A stretch of 64,000 nucleotides of DNA. Origin: Paeniglutamicibacter antarcticus (GTDB taxonomy: Bacteria > Actinomycetota > Actinomycetes > Actinomycetales > Micrococcaceae). Position 1 is the first letter of the stretch, and every line of letters starts with the position of its first letter. The DNA is taken from the NCBI RefSeq assembly GCF_900010755.1, contig NZ_CZJT01000079.1, positions 124,001-188,000 on the forward strand, in the 5' to 3' direction. The position numbers and the translations under genes were made by a program. The notes beneath the pieces were generated by a model that worked only from the letters and a program-made list of their open reading frames with translations, was not told where the DNA came from and made no database searches. Below, piece after piece: positions 17,291-25,366 of the stretch.

Positions 17291-17774
17291 TCACGGCAAG
17301 ACATTCCTGGCACGACTCGTCGCGCCATCGGGACGCACATTTAGGGGACGCACGATCGTTCGTCTAATACTGGGGGCAATGCTTGCGTTCGCCGGCGTCA
17401 GCCATCTGACAATCGCCCGCGAGGAATTCAAAGCCCAGGTCCCGAAGTTCGTGCCCCTTGATGCCGACCTGGTCGTCGTAGCCTCCGGCATTGCCGAGAT
17501 CATCCTTGGCGCCGCGCTGATGTTGCTCGCGCGGCGGCGCGTCCCTGTGGGTTGGGTGGTGGCACTGTTCTTTATCGCCGTCTTCCCCGGGAACATCGCC
17601 CAGTGGCTCCATGCGCGCGACGGCTTCGGGCTCGACACCGACTCCAAGCGTCTGGTGCGACTCTTCTTCCAGCCAGCGCTCATCGCGGTCACCTTATGGT
17701 CCACCGGCGCTTGGAAAGACAGACCTAGGGTCTCCTCACCGCACTCCGACACCACTCAGGCCGACCGAAAGTAG
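17283..17774 (+). CDS. DoxX-like membrane protein
   Basis: A 163-aa protein with four hydrophobic segments (IVRLILGAMLAFAGVSHL, VVVASGIAEIILGAALML, VGWVVALFFIAVFPGNIA, LFFQPALIAVTLW) and the pattern of the DoxX/DUF4267-like small membrane family. Homologues are often linked to oxidative-stress or quinone functions, but no activity can be read from the sequence. Its start lies within the end of the truncated ohr frame, so translation is probably coupled to that remnant. Confidence 0.7.
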   Translation: MTDHGKTFLARLVAPSGRTFRGRTIVRLILGAMLAFAGVSHLTIAREEFKAQVPKFVPLDADLVVVASGIAEIILGAALMLLARRRVPVGWVVALFFIAVFPGNIAQWLHARDGFGLDTDSKRLVRLFFQPALIAVTLWSTGAWKDRPRVSSPHSDTTQADRK

Positions 17775-18074
17775 CCGCGGAGGCATTCCTTTCCTTCGAA
17801 AGACAGGCTAGCCATCCGCTTTCAAAAACTGCGCCAAAGCCGGCCAATCAAGCACAAGAACACCACCCTGTCACGACGAAAAGGCAACACAGGCCATCTT
17901 GAGGGGTGTTGTAACGCATGCGATGCAACAGAACTCAAACCTCGAATGACTGACACCACGTAATCACAGAACGCCGCCACGAAGCGCCGAACTCCACCGC
18001 CCGGAGCTTCAAGAACGCAAATCGTTTCTTGGCCTGTCCGGTGGAGGACCGACTAACCCCGCATTTCTTGCGCC
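17775..18074. other. 300-bp intergenic region without recognisable gene
   Basis: No convincing reading frame. The only structure noted is CGCATGCG flanked by GTTG and CAAC arms around 17908-17929. It separates the DoxX gene from the 3' end of the AlbA-ATPase regulator, so the genes converge here; no strong terminator is visible. Confidence 0.4.
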
Positions 18075-19859
18075 CTACGATCCTGCCCGACTGTAGGTCG
18101 TCATCTTGTGTCCCTGCCCGCCCTCGCGGATGACGATACCGGCGGTTAGCAGCGGGGAGAGTGCGTAACGGATCTGGTTTGCGGTCAATCCAGTTTTCTC
18201 GGAAATATCCGCAACCTCCACAGGAACCGAGCCCAGTTCCCGCAGGATTGCCTCAGCATTCTTCGAGGTTTTCATCGGTTCGGGGGAGTGGTGCGCGGCT
18301 GCGGCATTCGATGCAGCGGTTTCGTGCCCGATGGCCTGACCCGCGGCGGTTCCATTGGCCACGGTGCTCTTTGCAGCAGCGACGGGTGCCGGAGCCAAAG
18401 ATGGCGCAATGACGGTTGAGGCACCCTTGCCGGTTGCCACGGCAAGACCCGCGGCGACCAAACCCTGCAGTGCAGTGCCCGCCTCGGCGGAATTGGAGAG
18501 CCCGAACTCGTCCTGGACCAGCTGGTTGTTCCACGATTGGCCGTTGCGCATCGAACCCAACAGCTGCTTTTGGATTTCCGACAGTCCAACGGCATCAGGA
18601 AGCTCGCCAAGCCAGTGACGGTCCGCGGCGGTGAGCAGGGTGCCGCGCGGAACCGATGCGCTAAACCCGGTGCCATTGTCGATGAACCCGGGGCGACGCA
18701 GCCCCGCATCACGGAGAGCCAAGCGGACCTCGCGCAGGCCGCCGCCCTCGCCCTCGATCACGCGGTGCGAGGATGCCGTGCGGGTCATCTTGCAGATTTC
18801 GTAGAGGAACTCGTTGACCGATGACTTGGCACCCGGCCAACCCAGCTGGTCCTGGCTCAGTCCCCAGAGGCCGCCCGGGCTTGATACCACCAGTTGCTTG
18901 CCGGTCAACCGGATCTGGACGTTCTTGCCCGTGGTGTGCGGGCCCAGGTCGCGGTGGACCAGGGCGTTGGCGATGAGCTCGCGCACGGCAATCATGGGAA
19001 TCTCGGTTTCGTCCTGTCCATGGCCGTTGGAACCGAAGCGGATCTCGGTCCGGGTGTTGCGCTGCACCCACTCAACGGCACGGTCCAGCAGCTCGGGCAG
19101 CGGGCCGTCGAACTCGACGCGGTCGAGGTTGCGGACCCCGCCACGGGCGGCTGGTTCGGCGACGGCGGTGATCGACAGGTGGGGCTCAAACTGTTGCGGG
19201 TACCGGCCCAGCGCGTACAGCCCTGCCAGGGTCAACCTGTCACCCCGCGGTTCGATCACGCGTTTGAAGCGCAGCACTTCCTCATCGGATACCTCACTCA
19301 GGCGTCGGGACGCGGAACGGGCCACGGAAATGAAGTGGTCGCGCAGCTGGGAGTCCAGATCCGCGATCGATGTCTCGTCGACGGGGCGGGTGTCGTGGCG
19401 GGGACGCGTGCCGGCGGAAAGCAGCTGTTGGAGCTCCTGATCCGAGATCCGGTACTGGCCATCCGACTGGCGGAGGTAGGCGAGGTTCCCCTGGACGGTG
19501 CGGCAGGGCCGAGCCTCATGGGTGATTCCTGCAACCTTGGCAATGACCACGGTTTCGCCCTCGAGGACCACGCGCTCAAAGGCGACCTGCACCTCGGGTG
19601 CCACTGCGGTGCGTGCCTGTGAGGAGAGAACAGCTTCCAAGGCATCCGGATCCTCGATCCCGGTCGCGGTGAAGCCGTTGGCGGCATCCAGTCCGAGGAC
19701 GATTGTTCCGCCTTCCGGCATGTTGCCGAAGGCGCTGAGCGTCTCCTTGAGGTCAGGGCATCCCTTGGATGCTCCCCGGACTTCGATGTCGGTGAAGTCT
19801 CCGGCGTTCGAGCGAAGTCGAGCCAGAAGGAGCTTAAGGTTCTCGGGTGTCCATGCCAT
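18075..19859 (-). CDS. Schlafen/AlbA_2 and HATPase domain putative transcriptional regulator
   Basis: A 594-aa protein. Residues about 10-130 form an AlbA_2 (Schlafen-like) domain (DLKETLSAFGNMPEGG, GLDAANGFTATGIED). Residues about 280-400 resemble the HATPase_c_4 domain of RecG-like regulators (ELIANALVHRDLG, VVSSPGGLWG). An Ala-rich linker (about 480-530) leads to a C-terminal winged-helix (LGSVPVEVADISEKTGLTAN). Such proteins are ATP-binding DNA-associated regulators with poorly known targets and sometimes occur near mobile DNA. A perfect 30-bp palindrome lies about 160 bp upstream of the ATG and could be its own operator. Confidence 0.75.
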   Translation of the reverse strand: MAWTPENLKLLLARLRSNAGDFTDIEVRGASKGCPDLKETLSAFGNMPEGGTIVLGLDAANGFTATGIEDPDALEAVLSSQARTAVAPEVQVAFERVVLEGETVVIAKVAGITHEARPCRTVQGNLAYLRQSDGQYRISDQELQQLLSAGTRPRHDTRPVDETSIADLDSQLRDHFISVARSASRRLSEVSDEEVLRFKRVIEPRGDRLTLAGLYALGRYPQQFEPHLSITAVAEPAARGGVRNLDRVEFDGPLPELLDRAVEWVQRNTRTEIRFGSNGHGQDETEIPMIAVRELIANALVHRDLGPHTTGKNVQIRLTGKQLVVSSPGGLWGLSQDQLGWPGAKSSVNEFLYEICKMTRTASSHRVIEGEGGGLREVRLALRDAGLRRPGFIDNGTGFSASVPRGTLLTAADRHWLGELPDAVGLSEIQKQLLGSMRNGQSWNNQLVQDEFGLSNSAEAGTALQGLVAAGLAVATGKGASTVIAPSLAPAPVAAAKSTVANGTAAGQAIGHETAASNAAAAHHSPEPMKTSKNAEAILRELGSVPVEVADISEKTGLTANQIRYALSPLLTAGIVIREGGQGHKMTTYSRAGS

Positions 19860-20017
19860 GACCCCATCTTAGGCAGTAATATCTAAACATTCAATATGTG
19901 GCTTGCAACCTTCAAAGTTAGACGTGTGCCACATTCAAACTATATAACGTCAAGTCAGCGCACGATTCAAAGTGTTGAACAATCTTTGAGAGATGCGGTT
20001 TGCTGACCGTTCACCCG

Positions 20018-20047
20018 GATGTTTCAAACATTAATGTTTGAAACATC
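20018..20047. promoter_or_regulatory. Perfect 30-bp palindrome in AT-rich spacer
   Basis: GATGTTTCAAACATT (20018-20032) is followed immediately by its exact reverse complement (20033-20047). The 216-bp spacer around it is much richer in A/T than the genes. It lies upstream of the AlbA-ATPase regulator and just downstream of the CoA-transferase beta gene, both on the minus strand. No T-run follows it on the minus strand, so an operator is more likely than a terminator. Confidence 0.6.
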
Positions 20048-20075
20048 GACAGTGTCCTCGAAGTTTGAGAAGAAA

Positions 20076-20738
20076 TTAATGTTTGGATCCCGGGTTCTGG
20101 ACGGAGAACTCGGCATCGGTTTTCCCGTGCAGCTCCTCGAGTGTGACACCGGGTGCCATCTGCGTCAGCACCAGCCCCGGGCCCGATTCACTGTCCACAA
20201 TGTCGAACACCGCGAGGTCGCTGATGATCCTGTTGACCACGCGTACACCCGTCAGCGGCAGGGTGCATTCACCCAGGATCTTCGCGCTCCCGTCCTTGGC
20301 AACGTGCTCGGTCAACACCACCACGCGGGGCGTTCCGGCCACCAGGTCCATGGCGCCGCCCATGCCCTTGACCATCTTTCCCGGAATGGTCCAGTTCGCT
20401 AGGTCCCCGGCCGCGGATACCTGCATGGCGCCGAGGATGGCAACCTTCACATGCCCGCCGCGGATCATCCCGAACGACGTGGCCGAATCGAAGATGCTTG
20501 CCCCGGGCAGCACCGTGACGGTCTGCTTCCCGGCATTGATCAGGTCCGCGTCTTCCTCTCCCTCGTAGGGAAAGGGACCCATGCCCAACAGGCCGTTTTC
20601 GCTTTGCAGCACCACGCGCACACCCTCGGGCAGGTGGTTGGCGACCAGCGTGGGGATCCCGATGCCGAGGTTGACGTAGTCCCCGTCATTGAGTTCGGAA
20701 GCGGCGATGGCCGCCATTTCGTCGCGACTCCAGCTCAT
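20076..20738 (-). CDS. 3-oxoacid CoA-transferase, beta subunit (copy 1)
   Basis: A 220-aa family I CoA-transferase beta subunit. [18 protein letters not shown] and the catalytic Glu in [12 protein letters not shown] (S-ENG motif) are present. With the alpha subunit it moves CoA from succinyl-CoA to acetoacetate or a similar 3-oxoacid. The start at 20738 has GGAGGGG just upstream. The gene follows the alpha gene closely. The sequence is very similar to the second beta subunit at 31532-32179. Confidence 0.9.
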   Translation of the reverse strand: MSWSRDEMAAIAASELNDGDYVNLGIGIPTLVANHLPEGVRVVLQSENGLLGMGPFPYEGEEDADLINAGKQTVTVLPGASIFDSATSFGMIRGGHVKVAILGAMQVSAAGDLANWTIPGKMVKGMGGAMDLVAGTPRVVVLTEHVAKDGSAKILGECTLPLTGVRVVNRIISDLAVFDIVDSESGPGLVLTQMAPGVTLEELHGKTDAEFSVQNPGSKH

Positions 20739-20769
20739 GTGTTTCCCCTCCATGGTTGTTGTTTGGCGC

Positions 20770-21495
20770 TTATGCGGTGGTGGGGCGAGGGCGGACGGTG
20801 CGCTGCTCAATGTCCTTGACCTTGTCGATGGCCCGGACGATGCGCTGCACGTAGACGCCGGGGGTGATGACGTGGTTAGGGTCGATGGCCCCGAGCTCGA
20901 CGATGACCTCCGCTTCGGCGATTGTCACCCTGCCCGCGGTGGCAACGATCGGATTGAAGTTTCGTGCGGTGTACCGGTAGGTGAGGTTGCCGTCGGTGTC
21001 CGAGGTGTGCGCGTGCACGAGCGCAAGATCGGCCAGGATCCCGCGTTCGCGCACATAGAGTTCACCGTCAAATTCCTCGGTGGGCTTGCCCTCGGCAACC
21101 AGGGTTCCGACGCCCGTCTTGGTGTAGAACGCCGGGATGCCGGCGCCACCGGCACGCAGCCGCTCGGCAAGCGTGCCCTGCGGGACAAATTCCACCTCGA
21201 GCTTTCCGGAAAGGTAATCATCGGCGAAGCGTTTGTTCTCACCCACGTAGGAGGCAAGCACCTTGGCCACCTGCCCCGATTCGATCAACACACCAAGCCC
21301 CTTGCCGTCCACGCCCATGTTGTTCGAGACGATGGTCAGGTCCTTGGCCCCGGAATCACGCACGGCATTGATCAGGTCCACCGGGATGCCGCTGAGCCCG
21401 AAACCTCCGACGGCGATCGTGATCCCGTCCGCCAGCACATCGGCCAATGCTTCGGTGGCGTCCGTGCGCACTTTTCCTTGCGTCGTCGATTCCAT
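20770..21495 (-). CDS. 3-oxoacid CoA-transferase, alpha subunit (copy 1)
   Basis: A 241-aa alpha subunit with [10 protein letters not shown] (the GGFGxxGxP CoA-site motif), [12 protein letters not shown], and [20 protein letters not shown] at 21495 is chosen for GGAAG upstream; a GTG two codons earlier would sit on that site. It begins the two-gene unit and lies 31 nt from the beta gene. A strong terminator separates it from the SHOCT protein gene upstream, so it is not simply a part of the carboxylase operon. Its promoter is not obvious. Confidence 0.9.
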   Translation of the reverse strand: MESTTQGKVRTDATEALADVLADGITIAVGGFGLSGIPVDLINAVRDSGAKDLTIVSNNMGVDGKGLGVLIESGQVAKVLASYVGENKRFADDYLSGKLEVEFVPQGTLAERLRAGGAGIPAFYTKTGVGTLVAEGKPTEEFDGELYVRERGILADLALVHAHTSDTDGNLTYRYTARNFNPIVATAGRVTIAEAEVIVELGAIDPNHVITPGVYVQRIVRAIDKVKDIEQRTVRPRPTTA

Positions 21496-21662
21496 GAGCA
21501 CTTCCTTGCTGGTTCAAGGCCGGATCCGGGGATGCCTTTACGGATCCCGCGGCTTGGTCTCCTGCTTTGTACGCTATGGGGTTGGCACCCACTGTGCAAG
21601 ACCCCTGCCGACGGTAACGCCCATTGGTTCGGAGCAGGGATGGGGCCCGGAGCAGGAAACGA

Positions 21663-21702
21663 AAAAGCGCAGGATCCCCTTCGAAGGGGATCCTGCGCTT
21701 TT
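21663..21702 (-). terminator. Strong terminator behind the SHOCT protein gene
   Basis: A 40-bp perfect palindrome: AAAAGCGCAGGATCCCCTTC (21663-21682) followed by its exact complement. On the minus strand the stem ends in TTTTT. It lies 25 nt after the stop of the gene at 21728-22135 and could also stop transcription from the opposite direction. Confidence 0.9.
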
Positions 21703-21727
21703 CGGGTTTACCTGCCGGTGCGAGAGG

Positions 21728-22135
21728 CTAGGAAGCCGAGACCGGGGTGGTTCCCAATGCGCGACGCTTCAGCTGCTCGTATTCCTCGGCCGTGATGGTT
21801 CCGGCATCCAGGAGCGCCTTGGCCTTGGCGATCTCTTCGCTGGGGCTCACCTGCGCCACGTTGCGGATGTAGTCCTCGGCCGCGCGAGTGGATTCCTCGA
21901 TGTTCTTCCGGCTGCGTTCTGCCATGCCCTTGCCGCGGACGATCAGGTAAACGAGCGCGGTGGGGAGCGAGATGAAGATCAGGGCGATGAACCACAGGGC
22001 TTTCCAACCGCCACTGAGCTCGCGGTCCCGGAAAAGGTCGGTGATGATGCTAAAGAGAGCGATCAGGTACGCGATAAATATGAATGCGGAAATAAAGTAC
22101 CAAATGATGTTCCAAAACGATGACCAGAATTCCAT
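21728..22135 (-). CDS. Small membrane protein with PLDc_N-like and SHOCT domains
   Basis: A 135-aa protein. Two hydrophobic segments (WYFISAFIFIAYLIALFSII and ALWFIALIFISLPTALVYLI) form a PLDc_N-like membrane hairpin, then a short helical linker and a C-terminal SHOCT motif (SEEIAKAKALLDAGTITAEE...LKRRAL). Such proteins are common in actinobacteria and of unknown function. GGAGGGA precedes the ATG. It is monocistronic with its own terminator. Confidence 0.8.
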   Translation of the reverse strand: MEFWSSFWNIIWYFISAFIFIAYLIALFSIITDLFRDRELSGGWKALWFIALIFISLPTALVYLIVRGKGMAERSRKNIEESTRAAEDYIRNVAQVSPSEEIAKAKALLDAGTITAEEYEQLKRRALGTTPVSAS

Positions 22136-22197
22136 GGGAGTCCCTCCTTATTGGCGGGCAGACCCTTGTGAGGCCGCCGAAACCAGATCCCTAGCAC

Positions 22198-22213
22198 GTC
22201 ACCGGTTGGTGAC
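22198..22213. promoter_or_regulatory. 16-bp inverted repeat upstream of SHOCT gene
   Basis: GTCACC-GGTT-GGTGAC has perfect 6-bp arms and lies 63 bp upstream of the SHOCT gene start, in a gene-free spacer of 190 bp. It is a possible operator; the cognate protein is unknown. Confidence 0.35.
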
Positions 22214-22325
22214 AGTTACATTCTTAGTGATCAGGTGTGGTTTTACCAGCATTTGGGCAAAGTAGGGTGCAGGTCACGCGCATTTAGTCATGTTGCACGT
22301 GGACAAAGAAGCCAATGGCTCCGGA

Positions 22326-23165
22326 TTAGTTTGCCGACGAATCAGCTGCTGAGCCCCGGGCCCGGGCCCGGGCCCTGATCATGCGTGCATGGCGCAACAG
22401 CGGCTCGTCGACCATCTGGCCCTCGAAAGCGAAAACGCCGCTGTTCCGGGTTGCAGCTTCCAGTATTCTTACGGCGCGTTCCACCTGCTCCGCGGTAGGG
22501 GCAAACCCCTCACGGATGACCGGCATCTGCCCGGGATGGATCGAGGCCTTGGCACCGAATCCCGAGGCCTGGGCATCGAGCGACTCCGCAATCAGCCCCG
22601 CATGGTCCGCGATGTCCAGGTACACCGAGTCGATGGCGACCTTGCTGTGGGCCCGTGCCGCGAGCAGCACCTGTGAGCGGGCATGGAGTGCCACATCCCG
22701 GTAGCTGCCGGACCCGGTCCGCGAGGAGGATCCGCCCAGCGAAGCGATCAGGTCCTCGGCGCCCCACATGAGCGCCACCACGTTGGGAGCCGCGGCGATC
22801 TGCGCGGCGTTGAGCACCCCGAGGGCGGTCTCGCACAAGGCCACGACCGCGTATTCGCCAAGCGCTGCGACATCCGCTGCAGATTCCGTCTTGGCCAGCA
22901 TGAGAGTGCGGTAGTGCGTGGAGCCCAGAGCCGCCATGTCAGCGGCGAAGTCGGTGCTGCCGACGGGATTGACCCGCACCATGGTGCGCTGCGGATCCTG
23001 TGGGTGCTCGATGAGTGCCGCCCGTGCCGCCACACGGTTCCCGGGGGCCACAGCATCCTCGAGGTCGATGATCACCGCGTCGGCACGTTCGAGCGCCTTG
23101 GCGTAGCGGTCGGGGCGGTCCGCGGGGCAGAACAGGATGGCGGGTCCCATGGCGAAGGGGATCAT
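22326..23165 (-). CDS. CitE/HpcH-HpaI family CoA-ester lyase
   Basis: A 279-aa TIM-barrel lyase of the CitE-like family. LFCPADRPDRYAKALERADA (substrate Arg), VIIDLEDAV with acidic metal ligand, VALCETALGV and GAEDL are the expected family segments. Members cleave (3S)-malyl-, citramalyl- or similar beta-hydroxyacyl-CoA esters. The start overlaps the carboxylase alpha stop (ATGA), making it the last gene of a four-gene coupled operon (TetR, carboxylase beta, carboxylase alpha, lyase). The C-terminus is an Arg/Ala-rich tail. Confidence 0.85.
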   Translation of the reverse strand: MIPFAMGPAILFCPADRPDRYAKALERADAVIIDLEDAVAPGNRVAARAALIEHPQDPQRTMVRVNPVGSTDFAADMAALGSTHYRTLMLAKTESAADVAALGEYAVVALCETALGVLNAAQIAAAPNVVALMWGAEDLIASLGGSSSRTGSGSYRDVALHARSQVLLAARAHSKVAIDSVYLDIADHAGLIAESLDAQASGFGAKASIHPGQMPVIREGFAPTAEQVERAVRILEAATRNSGVFAFEGQMVDEPLLRHARMIRARARARGSAADSSAN

Positions 23166-25360
23166 GAGGGCATCCTCGCTTCTGCCTCGTTGCCGGAAGT
23201 ACCGGAAGTGCTGGAAATGCCGGAGTCGTTGGAGCTGTCGGAACCGGTGGATCCATCCGTCGACTCGCGTATTTCCGGCGCGATCCCGTTGATGACGGTG
23301 GCGACCACCTGCTGGGCCTTGACCAGGTCGCCCACGCGCAGGTGCCCGATCCGCACGGTGCCGTCCCCGGGGGAGCGCATGGGGTGTTCCATCTTCATGG
23401 CCTCGATGGTCACCAGCACGTCCCCCTCCCGGACTTGCTGCCCGTCTACGACGCCCACGGCGATGACGGTGCCGGGCATGGGGGAGCGGATCTCCGGCGA
23501 CGCGGCACCTGCCGCACGCGTCAGGCCGGCCAGCTGCCTGGCCAGCTCCGCCTCGCGGTCGATCACGCGCAGGCGCGACACCCAGCCGTCCCGGCTGAGC
23601 CACAGCGTGGCATCTTCCCCGAACGCCGCGGCAAGGTGCTGCCGCACGCCGTTGACCGCAGCACCATTGACAGCACTGCCGTTGACAGCACTGCCGGCGG
23701 TGCCCAGCATGGTGAACTCGAAGGAATCTTCCCCGACCGTGAAGGTGCGCTCGCCGGTGACGGATGTCAATGCGCCGGGTGTCGAAGGAATGGGAGTGGA
23801 GTGGAGTACCCGAAGTTCCCCGTCGGCCTCGAGCGCGCTCCGAACGCTTGCGGGCCCGCCCAACCGCCACGAATCCTTCGCCCGCCAGGTCCCGCCGGTG
23901 CCCGGGCTGCGGTTCAGTCCCAGCCCGGCGGCAAGCACCAGTTCGGTGTCGCTCACCGTATGGAACACCATGCCCGGCATCTTGCGCTCAATGAGCGTGG
24001 TGTCCAGGGCCCCGGCGACGACGTCGGGGTCGTTCAAGAGCAGGCGCAGGTATTCGATGTTTGTCAGCACGCCCAGGACCACCGTCTTCGCCAGGGCGCC
24101 ATCCAAGCGTTCAATGGCTTGGTCCCTGTCGGTTCCCCACGCGATGACCTTGGCAAGCATGGGGTCATAGTGCGGGGACACCGTGTATCCCTCCAGCAGG
24201 CAGGAGTCCACCCGCACGTGTTCACCGTCGGGTTCCTGCACCCGCAGCAGCGTGCCGGACGAGGGCATGAAGTCGTGGGCCGGGTCCTCGGCATAGACCC
24301 GGGCCTCCACCGCATGGCCCTCCAGGGTGATATCGCCCTGGGTGAATCCCAGGGGTTCACCGGCGGCAATGCGCACCTGGGCCTCCACCAGGTCGATGGG
24401 TTCACCCTTGATGCGGACCACCTGCTCGGTGACCGGGTGCTCCACCTGCAGTCGGGTGTTCATCTCCATGAAGAAGAACTCGCCCGGGCTCTCATCGGAC
24501 ACCAGGAACTCAACGGTGCCCGCACCCACATAGTTCACCGATTCCGCGGCGGCAACGGCAGCGGCCCCGATCTGGGCGCGGATGCGCCCGCCGTCGTCAA
24601 GGCCTTCCAGCAAAGGGGAGGGGGATTCCTCGATGACCTTCTGGTGCCTGCGTTGCAACGAGCATTCGCGCTCGCCGAGGTGCACCGTGTTGCCGTGGGT
24701 GTCGGCAAGGATCTGCACCTCGATGTGCCGCGGGCTGGAGACCAGCCGTTCCAGGAAGAGCGTGTCATCCCCGAAGGAGCTCAAGGCGGTGCGTCGGGCG
24801 CTGGCAAGTGCCGCGGGCAGGTCCTCGGGTGCATCAACTGCCACCATGCCCTTGCCACCGCCTCCGGCCGAGGGCTTGATCAATACCGGGAAGCCAATCT
24901 CTGCGGCCGCGTCGATGAGTTCCTCGTCGCTGAGCTCAGGTTCGGCGATGCCCGGGGTGACCGGCACATCATGGGCCGAGACGTGGTTCTTGGAACGGAT
25001 CTTGTCGCCCATGAGCAGCAGTGCATCGACGCCCGGGCCAATGAAGATGATTCCTGCATCCTTCAGCGCGCGCGCAAACCCCACGTTTTCCGAGAGGAAA
25101 CCGTAGCCGGGGTGCACCGCTTGGGCTCCGCTGCGCTTGCAGGCCTCGATGATGGCCGCGGCGTCCAGGTAGCTTTCGGTGGCGGGCGCCGCTCCCACCC
25201 GAAGGGCAATATCGGCCTCGCGGACATGCAGGGCCCCGGCATCGGCATCCGAATAGACGGCAACCGAGGTGATGCCCAGGCGTTTCAGGGTCCGGATCAC
25301 GCGTACTGCGATCTCCCCGCGGTTGGCAACCAGTACCGTGTCAAAAGGTTTTGTCATCAC
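23162..25360 (-). CDS. Acyl-CoA carboxylase alpha subunit (biotin carboxylase plus BCCP), methylcrotonyl-CoA type
   Basis: A 732-aa biotin-dependent subunit. An N-terminal biotin carboxylase core starts VLVANRGEIAVRVIRTLKRL, with the ATP-grasp Gly-rich loop SAGGGGKGM and MNTRLQVEHPVTE. A middle linker is followed by the biotinyl domain with the biotin Lys in EAMKMEH (about residue 670). It carboxylates biotin for the beta subunit encoded upstream, whose sequence points to 3-methylcrotonyl-CoA or a close branched acyl-CoA. Two oddities: five-residue AVNG repeats in the linker, and a roughly 40-residue Ser/Gly/Asp-rich tail after the biotinyl domain, where the family normally ends. Confidence 0.88.
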   Translation of the reverse strand: MMTKPFDTVLVANRGEIAVRVIRTLKRLGITSVAVYSDADAGALHVREADIALRVGAAPATESYLDAAAIIEACKRSGAQAVHPGYGFLSENVGFARALKDAGIIFIGPGVDALLLMGDKIRSKNHVSAHDVPVTPGIAEPELSDEELIDAAAEIGFPVLIKPSAGGGGKGMVAVDAPEDLPAALASARRTALSSFGDDTLFLERLVSSPRHIEVQILADTHGNTVHLGERECSLQRRHQKVIEESPSPLLEGLDDGGRIRAQIGAAAVAAAESVNYVGAGTVEFLVSDESPGEFFFMEMNTRLQVEHPVTEQVVRIKGEPIDLVEAQVRIAAGEPLGFTQGDITLEGHAVEARVYAEDPAHDFMPSSGTLLRVQEPDGEHVRVDSCLLEGYTVSPHYDPMLAKVIAWGTDRDQAIERLDGALAKTVVLGVLTNIEYLRLLLNDPDVVAGALDTTLIERKMPGMVFHTVSDTELVLAAGLGLNRSPGTGGTWRAKDSWRLGGPASVRSALEADGELRVLHSTPIPSTPGALTSVTGERTFTVGEDSFEFTMLGTAGSAVNGSAVNGAAVNGVRQHLAAAFGEDATLWLSRDGWVSRLRVIDREAELARQLAGLTRAAGAASPEIRSPMPGTVIAVGVVDGQQVREGDVLVTIEAMKMEHPMRSPGDGTVRIGHLRVGDLVKAQQVVATVINGIAPEIRESTDGSTGSDSSNDSGISSTSGTSGNEAEARMPS
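23652..23696. repeat. Three 15-bp tandem repeats inside the carboxylase alpha gene
   Basis: TTGACAGCACTGCCG occurs twice exactly (23667-23681, 23682-23696), preceded by a diverged copy TTGACCGCAGCACCA (23652-23666). In the gene's frame they encode repeated (S/A)AVNG units in the linker before the biotinyl domain. The copies keep the frame, so they are probably a length-variable linker. Confidence 0.8.
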
Positions 25361-25366
25361 CGTGCA

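Noticed and set aside
20689-21795. 368-codon plus-strand frame across the CoA-transferase pair
   Set aside because: Overlaps both subunits antisense and runs through the terminator palindrome at 21663-21702; no domain.
23652-23696. Possible short CRISPR-like array
   Set aside because: The three 15-bp units are directly adjacent without spacers, lie in frame inside a gene and encode AVNG repeats.
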